Part shown: positions 46,937-57,300 of the stretch, in pieces
Position numbering within the stretch: position 1 is the first letter of the stretch
How the letters are laid out: every line of letters starts with the position of its first letter
From: Patiria miniata
Lineage: Eukaryota > Echinodermata > Asteroidea > Valvatida > Asterinidae
Assembly: GCF_015706575.1 (NCBI RefSeq)
Contig: NW_024037058.1
Coordinates: 13,661,547 to 13,725,546 of the forward strand
DNA: 64,000 nucleotides
Reading direction: 5' to 3'
Position numbers and translations under genes: made by a program
The notes under the pieces: model-generated
The model's input: the letters and a program-made list of their open reading frames with translations, nothing else
Databases searched by the model: none
Told to the model about the DNA's origin: nothing

Positions 46937-47323
46937 GCGTAATTTTTATTCCTAGGAGGGTTAGGGGCAATGTCATGAATAATTCATGTTATCCATGAGA
47001 ACGGACAATGACATCAACAGCATTGTTGTTAGTTACTCAACTAGTTACAATACATTAAAGCATTTTAAAGAACAGTTGTCGTCGAGCTACCACACAGTAG
47101 CCTAGTGGATAGCGAGATGAGCTATGGATACAAAGATCCCTGGTTCGAATCCACGTCGTCGCTGCTCATTTTCAGCAGCTATTTTTCTTCTCCAAATTTA
47201 TCACTAAGATAATTTTAAATTAAGGGGAAAATAGAACGAGAACCTAAGTCTTGCAATGATTCAAAGGAAAAACTGAATTATTCATGACATTGCCCCTAAC
47301 CCTCCTAGGAAAAAAAATTACGC
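46937..47323. mobile_element. 387-bp MITE with 50-bp TIRs and an internal pseudo-tRNA
   Basis: The ends GCGTAATTTTTATTCCTAGG... and ...CCTAGGAAAAAAAATTACGC are inverted over about 50 bp, including GGTTAGGGGCAATGTCATGA. Inside, 47092-47168 is tRNA-like on the plus strand (TAGCCTAGTGGATAGCG and GGTTCGAATCC at 47142-47152). Confidence 0.87.
47092..47168 (+). pseudogene. tRNA-like sequence inside the MITE
   Basis: A-box-like TAGCCTAGTGGATAGCG and B box GGTTCGAATCC have tRNA-like spacing. The acceptor and T stems are poor. Probably a captured tRNA pseudogene or SINE head. Confidence 0.6.
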
Positions 47324-47333
47324 GCGCCGCTGA

Positions 47334-48360
47334 CCAGTGTTTGTGTAGCGCGCCCTCTTTTATGAGAAATTGATGGCAGCGAAAAGTACGGAGTGTCCTT
47401 CCTTACACCGTAGTTTTTATTGTCATTGCGTTAATTTGTTTATTCCATGGTTCCCGTCGCTCGTCCATTTTTATAATGTAATAATATCACAACCAATTAC
47501 TGAACGAAATTTCTATTTAATGCAATGCGTTTTTCTTGAGTTATCGTCTGCACAAAAAGTGTTTTATTTTTGTTCAATTAAAAGTGACTTGATTTCGGAG
47601 TTTTCTTTGCGGATAAATCCATGGTATATTCTTTAAATGATATTAAATGTATCCTTCAATAGTTCCCGTTATTTTTGTTAAACCAGTCATGTAAATATAA
47701 ATAGACCAATCTTTAGACGATTTTATTTATGCAACGCAATATGCTTTTCTTAAGCTATCGTCTCCACAAAGAGTGTTTTACTTTTGATCAATTGAAAGTG
47801 ACTCGAATTCGGATTGAATTATTTGCGATTAATACACTGTATTTTCTTTAAATCATATTAAATGTATTCTTCCACGGTTCCCGTCAGTTTTCACAACACT
47901 TGTGTGAAATACCACGGCCAATTATTGGACGAAATTTCAATTCAATTCAAATTGTTTTTCTCGAGATATTGTCTCAACAAAGAGTGTTTTACCTTTGTTC
48001 AATTAAAAGTAACTTGAATTCGGATTGAATTTTCCGCGATTAATACACTTTATTTGCCTTAAATCATATTAAATGTATTCTTACACGGCGGTTCCCGTAA
48101 TTTTTCAAAAGTCTTGTGTATAATATCATATCACTGCCAATTATTGGACGAAATTTCAATTCAATGCAATGCGTTATTCTTGAGTTATTGTCTCCACAAT
48201 GTGTGTTTTATTTGTGTATAATGGCAGATCATGATCCGCATTGAAGACGGTGTTTACCAGTGTTTGTGTAACGCACCCTCTTTTTGGAAGAAATTGATGG
48301 CAGAAAAAAATATTTAGGGTGTTTCCTTACACACCGTATTTTTTTTAATGTCGTTGCATA
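47334..48360. repeat. Satellite of about 213-bp units bounded by 100-bp direct repeats
   Basis: GGTTCCCGT-anchored units start at about 47449, 47661, 47876 and 48090. They share CGAAATTTCAATTCAATGCA, TTGAGTTATCGTCTCCACAA and AGAGTGTTTTA. The segment CAGTGTTTGTGTAGCGCGCC...CCTTACACCGTA occurs on both sides (about 47334-47430, 48255-48350). A further partial unit lies at 48715-48835. Confidence 0.85.
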
Positions 48361-48394
48361 TATTTTTTTCTTCCATGGTTCCTGTCCCCTTGCA

Positions 48395-48396
<2 letters not shown>

Positions 48397-48425
<29 letters not shown>

Positions 48426-48426
48426 T
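48397..48426. repeat. (TTA)n microsatellite
   Basis: About nine trinucleotide units. Confidence 0.9.
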
Positions 48427-49206
48427 ATTCGACCTCAACAAAGAGTTACAAACAGTGATACAAAACCAAACAAAAATTACACAAAAGTTGTTGAAAACGC
48501 ACAACAACAGGAACGTATAAACATGTAATTTAAATTATTAAAAAATCATGAAGTAGAGGGCATGCACTTTAAATGACAGCCGGAGTGGGCTTCCCAACTG
48601 GGAGTTGAACAATAATCAGTAAGACACAAAAAATCACAAAGAAAACGATTATGTGGGTCAGGGACCGCAAAAGCGATTCTAATCACTGTTGCTCGGAAGC
48701 ATGCGGACCCCCACATTGTTTATGTCATTATATGCCCCCACAATTAGTAAGCGAAATTTCAGTTCAATGCAATGTGTTTATTCTTGAGTTATCGTCTGCA
48801 CAAAGAGTGTTTTATTTTTTTAAATTAAAAATGACGAATCTGTGTACCGAGTCTCATAAGTTTTGTCACTCGATGGCCGAGATCTTGCCCCCCCCCCCCC
48901 GGCTGTGAGATGGTCAAAATAACCCAGTCCTTTTATAAAGGGTTATTTTTGTATCAAGTTTTTTTTTATATAGAATTGAGGATGAAGACGTACTGTTCAC
49001 ATTATTTTTCAGGAAAATAATGTTTGATTACAGACTAATGAAAGACTGTTGGAAACAGCGAACAGAACAGAGGCCTGATTTACAGTGTTAACAAACAAAT
49101 CCGTTGAACAAATTATTTCCTTTTTCAAAGACGTCCTTATAATGTTAAATAGTAATGGCGGAGTTCAGAATCTGTATCTGACCACAGAATACAAAGAGTA
49201 GAAGTC

Positions 49207-49260
49207 AGGCGCGGATCCAGACGGGGTCGAAACACCCCCCCCCCCGGCCCCCGGCCTGAC
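49207..49260 (+). mobile_element. Single end of a hAT-type MITE
   Basis: CAGGCGCGGATCCAG followed by a C-run resembles the 60385 element end. No matching right end is found downstream. Confidence 0.45.
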
Positions 49261-49932
49261 TCACACACAAAAAATGCCTGCCCGCCTGTCGGCAACAATC
49301 GATATAAACATCTAACGGGCCTGGACACCCCCCCCCCCACCTCACCACCACCCCACAAAAATTCCTCTTCCGCTCCAGAACGCACATGATGCATTTTTCT
49401 AAAAGCCAACGTAACATTGTACAATAGTGTTCATATGCATTGTTGCGTAACGATAAGTAGGTTTAGCACACGTATTATAGGCCTACGACTAACGACGCTG
49501 CCGTATACAATTTTCCAAACAAATAAAGGCTGTTGGCTCATTGTTGCCCGAAATATCGACTTCTGTTCGTCCCCCCCCCCCCCACACACACACACTTACG
49601 GTATTCAAATTTCTGCAATATAGTTCTTTTATTTCATGTAAAGTAGGTAAAACATTCTATATGGGAATCATTTAAAACACATGCATTTAAAGAAGAAAAA
49701 TGGTTCTTTGCAGCACTTCCTGACAAATCAATACGGCTATCTAACAACCTTTTGTTTACAAATAATAATGCCCCATTGTTATTCCCTTATTTTTCCTATA
49801 ACCGCACACTGTACATATACAAAGCAATATTTGAAAAAACTAAATGATCTATCTTATGTTAATTAAAATAAAATATCTCAAGTTTATTGCCACAAACTGT
49901 ACAGTACGGTTTTTTTTAAAATATACTATGAG

Positions 49933-50508
49933 TTTAAAGGACCCATGCAATGTAATTTTTCTGAATGCAATCCTAGGAAATAAACCTTTGTGTCCTCCTT
50001 AACCGTAGTTTAAATTTTCATTTTGTCATTTTCAAGGGTAGGCCTATATTGGTGCCTGTTTTGGTTTTTATGATCATGCGAATTTACAATTTATTCATGA
50101 GCAAAAGTATGTCAGTTCAGGCAGAAACCTCAATGTTACAGCTATTTATCAGCACCAGAAGTTGCTAGATTTTTGGATAGTTTGCTGTCACACATTTTCT
50201 TTTCTTAGGTGATTCTCTGTTGTGTCAAAACATGGCAGCAAATCAATGAGCAAACTTTTCTCACAAATGTTTTCAATGAGTAAAAGTTTGGGTTCACAAT
50301 TTGAACCCCCCAAAAACCTAATCTGAACATTGACTTCCTGAAATGACATGACAGAAACAGCGACCTCCATTGTCCAGGAAACATGGACAGTTTTAAATGT
50401 TACAAGAAGTGTACTTTTGAATAAAATTACACAGAAAGGGATGTCAAATGGTTTTTATACATTTTAGGGGAGTAGAAACTTCCTAAGAAAATGTTCCTGA
50501 GTGTAAAT
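49933..50508. mobile_element. Family B dispersed element, copy 3
   Basis: This copy begins TTTAAAGGACCC and shares TTCATGAGCAAAAG, CAGGCAGAAACCT and AACTTTTCTCACAAATG with copy 2. The right end is eroded. It lies between NUDT5 and disp. Confidence 0.8.
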
Positions 50509-50931
50509 AATAATATCAATACAAGACGATACAATACAATAAAACAATAAATATACTAATATAGAATGGGCCAACACCACTAGCACAAAGCCATATGACC
50601 ACACAAATCATGTGCATACAAATAGCTGTATCAACAAAGGCATCGGCTGTATTACTTTTCTATAAGCACTGGCATAGGAACTGGCCATCCTGCAGTCAAT
50701 TATAAAAAAAAAATGTTTATTCTGAGTTATGCTTCTTTACGCTTCTTTTCAATTTTCGCATTAACTCCTTTTGGAGAAAAAAAACCCAATGTATCTGCGC
50801 CCGTGTCACTTCCTTTATCGTGATTAAGATATGAGCATCGACACTTTTTAAGATGACAATCGCATGAAAGAGGCCACGAACTCTAAAAAAAAAAAAAAAA
50901 AAAAAAAAATTATCCACGACCAATCCCCTAA

Positions 50932-51260
50932 CCGGTTTTAAACGTACTTGTTTAATACCGGCCAAGCGCATAATTTATTCCAATTCATGAGTACCTTTCT
51001 GTCAAAAAGTCGAAACATGTCAATACTTCACACATATTTTCAGACAATTTTCTTCAACAATTTTCTTCAAGTCTTGTGAAACACTCATCCGGCCGTGTCT
51101 ACGGTATCTGCCTCGCGTGTATAGTGTAAAACGAGCTTCTTTTATGGAAATCGGTACGCGCGCGGTGCGTACTGCACAATGTGGCGCAGAACGGTTTAAA
51201 ACCACCCAAGTGGCGAGCTCTTTACCAAAAGAAATAGGTAAACTGTCTCAGATATGACTA
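50932..51260 (+). mobile_element. Family A element, copy 5 (internally deleted)
   Basis: This copy has CCGGTTTTAAACGTACTTG, ACCGGCCAAGCGCATAAT, then GGCGCAGAACGG and GGTAAACTGTCTCAG. It lies just beyond the 3' end of disp and lacks part of the middle. Confidence 0.75.
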
Positions 51261-51344
51261 GTTCTGCATGTGCAGACTTTGCAAGAATGTATTGAATGGG
51301 ACTGCTCAGTGCATGGAGCAAAGACAAACACAAAACAGGTTACT

Positions 51345-51350
51345 TTTATT
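51345..51350 (-). other. Candidate polyadenylation signal of disp
   Basis: A canonical AATAAA hexamer reads on the minus strand about 425 nt downstream of the disp stop codon. It would give a 3' UTR of roughly 450 nt. Position and hexamer only; usage is inferred. Confidence 0.5.
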
Positions 51351-51773
51351 TCAAAAGAGTGAAACTTTAATTTGCTCTCTCTCTGACTGAAAGTAAGAGA
51401 GAAAGATACATCTTTAACTCAAGTTTCAACTCAAGTGATACATTTTCAAAGTATTTCAATCTGTATGATATTGATCTTCACTTCCGGTTTTGCAGTCCCA
51501 AATTTCATTCTTTGAAAATTAAAGTGAATTTCTAACTGAGGAACAGTTTTGGGAAAAGAAAAGTATTAAGGTGAGAAGACTTAACCAGAGTAAAATCTCG
51601 ACGCTTGTTTCAGTGTGCTTTGCCATATGAAAAGATATTAACCGCAATCAGTTATCCAATCTTCTCAGAGCCACACTGTTGTGGAAAAGGGTGAGTAACT
51701 TCACATGGAGTATCCGTAATTTTATCCATAGTTGTACTTTGGCCATGCAATCATCAGGCCATGTAAGCCTAAT

Positions 51774-54379
51774 CTATTCGACAGGTGTGATTGTAAAGAT
51801 TCCTTTCGTAGGAGGGAGTGTATTATTGCTTGTCTGCAGTCCGCAGCCAGCTTCTACATCCTTGCCCAGGTCTTGGTCACTTTGGGGGAACTTCTGTGAC
51901 ACCTCTGGGTACGGGACATCCCCACAAAAGTTCTGTGGTCCAGCCACTGTGCACAGAGACTGAAAGAAGAACGTACCGTAAACCCAACTAACAACCATCA
52001 CAAGCATCAAGAACAGGCCAATCTGGTAGTAAGCGAGGACCCTAGCGGGCAGAACCAGAGCCCCTGCCAGGAACGATGACAGAGCAGCCATCGAGATGGG
52101 CGGTGTCATGGTTGTCAGAGAGTAGCGCGCACGCTGCCTTCGGGTTTTCAACGGCGAGAGTTTGTACGCAACTCCGTAGTGAATGGTAAAGTCTATGGAC
52201 AGACCCACAGCCAATGTAATGATGGTTGCCTCTACAACATTCAACTCCCAGCCAAGAAGAACAAGGATTGCCACAACGACAAAGACAGTGCTGGTTATGG
52301 TTAACATAGCCCAGAGCGTCAGCAAGATATTCCGTGTAGTCAGAAAAAGTATCAGGGATGCTGTTGCCAAAGTTAACAGCATAGCGACTGGGACACCTTT
52401 ACGAAGACTCTCTTGGAGATCATAGAAGCGAATTGCGATAGAATCAGATACGAACCAGCCTCTCTGCAAAGAAACAGGTGCTGAGTCGACTTTCTCTCGG
52501 ACCCAAGCATCTACAGTCGTCCAAAATTCGTTGCTTGTGTCATAGTTAAAACTACTTGGATAGGTTGTTTGGAAGGGTACAGTCAAGACAGCAATCTCTG
52601 AATCTTTGTTCCGGAGGAACACAGTCGGTAGGAAGCCCGCATTAGTATACTTTGCGACGCAAGAAGTGAACAGAGCTGGTTCATAAGGGAACCCCGACTG
52701 ATTACAACAGGGAGACAAATTGAAGCCAATGAGTGGATTCGCGCAGTCTGGGGATTTCATGAAGCTAATGAAATCCTCGATAAAACAACCCGTTGCCTGA
52801 CCCGCCCTGTAAAACGGTTGGCTTTGTAAGTCGCGACAGAAATCAAGAAGCCAGGTTTGATCCTCGGGATCAGATAACTGGAAACTCTCGTCTAGCGAGA
52901 GTGTTCCCAAGTCGTCCGGATTCCAGGTATCGCCATTATCGGCAGCTTGAACACCCCATACGATACTGCCCACGTGATCTGGGAATTTGCTCTTCAAATA
53001 CGACATCTGATCCCGGTAAATAAAATCAAACTGCTCGAAAGGGTGAGAACTTGCGAAGATCTGAAATATGGGAGTTGCGGGTAGCCTAAGGGTTGGATAC
53101 AAGAAAACTACAACCACACTCCCTGCCATTAAAGAAAGAAACAGGATTATCCATATCCAACGCAACTTCAGTACTAGAAAAGGAACCAGGTTTTGGTGAA
53201 ACACATTCAGGCGTTCGAAGATCATCTCCTTGATGTCTCGTTTCGGTTTACAAGTGAGCGAAGAGCAACACCAAATGGTCAATTTGTGTTGCATGACAAT
53301 TACAGCTGGAAGAAGAGTCATTGTTAGTACCAGATTCATCACAATAGCTGTGCCTGCAAACACAGCGAAGCATTTGACGAAGGGGATATCACTGACGGCC
53401 GTTGTGTAAAGAGCTGAGGCTGTTGTCAAACTGGTCACAGACATAGTCGCAGCGGTGTGACGTAGGGTTTTATGAAGAAGTCTTGGTAGATCTTGATCAC
53501 CCAACTCCGATTTGAACTTCTTCCACAAGTCCATGAACACAAACGTGTCGTCCGCGCCAATCCCAATAATCAGGACTGCAGTAACAACATTACCGAAGGG
53601 GAAAAATGGTCTTTGGAAGATAGAAGTGTAGAGAAAGTAAGCCAAGACGAGTGACAGAACGGCGTTTACCACGGCTGCTGAAGTTACCAAAATGGATCCG
53701 CAGTAAACCCAAATGAGAAGGAAAATTGCGGCACCAGCAATGCCGAGGTATAAGCTATCAGAGTACAAGAGACGAGGAAATACTTCAAACTTTATGAAAA
53801 ATTCAACGGCTTTAAGTTTTGTTACCCCATCAGAGTCTGGCTTGTTTTCTATGTTCTCTACATAAATGGTATCCAGTGCAACTCTCTCACTGCGTCCTGA
53901 TATCGGGAAAAACACAAGGGTGAAAGGGGAAATCAAAGGATTTGTATTTCTGATAATATTCAGACTGAATTCTGTGGGAAGCAGGTAATACAGCACAGTG
54001 TGAATTGCAAAGTTGTGTTCGGCGCATTCGCAAGGGAAATCGTCCGAAATGTTAGATTTTAACAAATCCGCCCCAGACACGTTATACAGAAATGGCGCGC
54101 AAAGCTTACACAAGTCGACAGTGCGGCTTATATCTTCCTCTTCGATATCTGCGCAGGATGATTTGTTGGACAGCAGGGCTATATAGTTGCCTATTGACCA
54201 GACACTAGGACAGTCACTGTCGGTGTGGTTACCGCGGCAGAGGCAGTGGTCTTGGTAAGCCGGGTGGGATGTTACATAGCGCTCCTCTGCTTTGCAACTT
54301 GACTTGAGAGCTTCTGGCGTTAGTATGTTACCGTCCACGCTCTCCAAGACTAATGTAGCAACCGTGTCATCCCAGTCCC
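51774..54379 (-). CDS. disp: disp coding exon 4 (TM2-TM12, stop)
   Basis: This 2606-nt last coding exon has an acceptor with a pyrimidine-rich tract ending CTGCAG and stops at TAG (51776-51774). It encodes residues 175-1042, including WSIGNYIALLSNKSSC in the first loop, the sterol-sensing-like TM2-TM6, GIGADD in TM4, the second extracellular loop with paired Cys (for example SPCCNQSGFPYEP), and GLSIDFTIHYG in TM10. It shows no frameshift or internal stop, so the gene appears intact. The shorter open frames antisense to it are shadows. Confidence 0.96.
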
Positions 54380-57300
54380 CTGCAGAAATGAAAATATTTA
54401 AAATGAACTAAAGCACTGAGGGAATAACAAGTTAACTGTTGCTTTGTAATGTTACTTGAAAGAAGACAAGCAGTGTTTGACACTACGTTTTGGGGTCTGA
54501 TTTTGTTAGTACAACAGGGTTGGGTGTAAAAAAATAACTTGTTTCAGTTTACTACAAATTCCTGCTTTCTTGAAGTAAAGCCTGTAACAGAAACAAGTTG
54601 TGTATATGGTGAGAAACAATAGCAATAACCTACGATTATGACTGAGACCACACATGACTAAGACCTCTCAAATTAAGCTCTTCATGAGGTTTTGGTTTTC
54701 AGAGGAATGGAAAATCACCACATTAGATTCGATTGACAAAGTCCGTAAATCGTAAAAATTCAAACAATAAACAAAAATGAAAGACGAGATGAACTTAAAG
54801 TTTATTAGAAGACATCACAAAGTTTTTCAACAAAATAAACGGAAGTAAAAGCGATTGAGTCCTTGCCGTGTAGTTTGCGGAGATACCATAATATATCTCC
54901 ACAGACGTAGTTCTGACAGCAAACAAGGAAAGAAAAACAATCGAAACTTTGACGAGATAAAGAAAATATGGAAATGGGATAGCTCTGTGCTGGGAAAACA
55001 CAGCAGCCTGGAAGCAGCAGTGCATGCGGGCATTTGCCACGGAAAATATTTGACTGCTAGTGTTTATACAGGGTGTAAATAACCCACAAAAAAAGTGATA
55101 ATATAAATGTAGCAGCATCGTTTGCCCGCCGGCCGAGGCCTCCGTATAGGGTGGAGAATGAACTCTTGGTAGCGATTTTTTCCCCAAACGACATCCGCAT
55201 CGGGTATACGATATGACGTTTTGGACAGTTCTGGATAAAACATAGTGAACACAACCAGACATAAGACAGTAGCTTGACGGCCGGGATGTTCAAGAAAACA
55301 TGAACAAAACACAGGATTTCCATCATTATCTTGTTCCGTTCCACAACGCGAATTGCATTTCAACCATCATGGAATAATTGTTACATGTACCTTCCAACAT
55401 AATTGGCGGTGGGGGAGGGGATCCAAAACAGTTTACCCAGGCCAACAGACTCATTGCTGTCAGGAATCGTTTTCAGGAACTTTTGGAAACAAAGTAATCG
55501 TACTAAATCATGCTGTGGAAGACCTCTGTAGATCACTGGATTATATATGACCTTTTTCTTGGGGGGGGGTGGCTATTTAAAGAACAAGGTTCCAGCCTGC
55601 AGGCTATTCAGCCTTTAGGATTTACAGGCCTGCATTTGGCACGAGGTGGAAAATTTACGTGACCAACCTGCAATAATGGTGAGATGGACAATGGAAGATA
55701 TGCGTCAATGCTGAGGGCTTTGTACTGAAAGGGTCGGTGGACATGTGGAAGGTGAAACGTACATGCAAGGTGTTGATCCTGAATGAGTAAGCTTATCAAC
55801 TGGCAGTAAGTCTGCTTTGCTTAACATTTCACAAATTATTGTCCTTGAACCTGTCTTATGTTTGATTGTGCTCTTACCAGTTTACCCGAAACTGTCCAAA
55901 GACGGTTTTTGCGTACCATTTTTAAAACAATGAAACTCAGTGTACATGATCAGAGGAATGCATCCAAGAAAGATCACTGCCCTAGTTTAAGATAAACCAT
56001 TATTATGGTCATTTTAGTCATAGCTTGATCATAATTATCCCATTGTTTGTGTGCTACCTTATTTTTATTTATTTTTTTTGGGGGGGGATACCCTGTATAA
56101 TACATGCATAGCAATTTGGTTTTTATACAAGCCTTACAAATGGAATTGCAGAACTGAATGCCCGGGGCAGGTTCCAGATTCTTCTTGTCTTCTTCTGTCT
56201 CCTTGGTCAGCCAACACCAACCAACAGGTGTTTGGGTCATATTAGAGGATTGGGAATTCACCACACGAGATGGATGGTCGACCAGGAGATCCTCGGAATC
56301 ATGCAGAAGGTTTTGGAAGCTGAATACACGTGATGCTATATCTGTGCCACGAGGTTGGTAGCCCTGCAGATGGAGCAAATGACAAAAATAAAAATAAAGA
56401 ACACTTATGTCAGAATCAGGGTTATGTTAAATTTTGTCACTCGCAGGTTACTCCCCAGCCGGTACCCATATACACTGGGTGGAGAGAGGCAAGTGGGGGT
56501 GAAGTGGCTTGCCCAAGGGCACACGATTTGATCAGCAGCTGGATTCGAACCCCTGACCCTTTGATCATGAGTCACGAACCCTAACCACTAGGTCACACTC
56601 CCTACATAATTCAACAAGGTAAGGATAATCCACAACATCTTATTCAATTGTCAATTATTCCAGTTGGTAGGAGATTATACAAACCCAGTCTATAATCTCA
56701 CAAGGCTACAATATATGTTACTTGTACACTTGCTGTAATTTCTGACAGTTGCTGCTGGACGTACCTTACTGGGATCTGTGAAGTCTGGCAGATCGTACAA
56801 AGTGAACACTACGACAGCAAAGGCAGCAGAGGCCAGAAACACCAACAAACAAATCACGTACCAGAAACGGCTCAAGATCCTGGCGTACCTATAAACATTA
56901 ATAATGGAATACATGATGAGCTTTTGGTCCGGTTTAAGCAAGTACATGTACGTTTAAAACCGACTAGCGCTCTAGCCCGCGCGAGCCGAAGGCGAGGGTC
57001 ATTATCCGCTTCCAGGTCCCTATAGCCGGTTTTAAACGAACTTGTTTAATACCGGCCAAGTACATTTACTCCAATTTATCACCTTTCGGCCACCAAGTCA
57101 AAACAAGTGAAAATTCAGCATTTTCCAACGATTTTGTGCAACAATTTTACCTCATCTTTAGGGAAACACCCCTCTTGCCATGTGGTATGTGCCTCGCGCG
57201 TTTTGCTAAACAAGTGTGAATGCATGATAAGCTCTGGCGGTCTTGCATGAAATTATACAATTACTCACTTAGTCGTGATTGGCAATTGAAATAAGAATTT

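Noticed and set aside
52183..53023. Plus-strand open frames opposite the disp exon
   Set aside because: They are antisense shadows of a well-supported coding exon.
51774..54347. Patched-domain (PTCHD) protein as the identity of the large exon
   Set aside because: The sterol-sensing region alone would allow it, but the upstream exons with LPDFTDP and PRGTDIASR, and WSIGNYIALLSNKSSC, fit Dispatched better.
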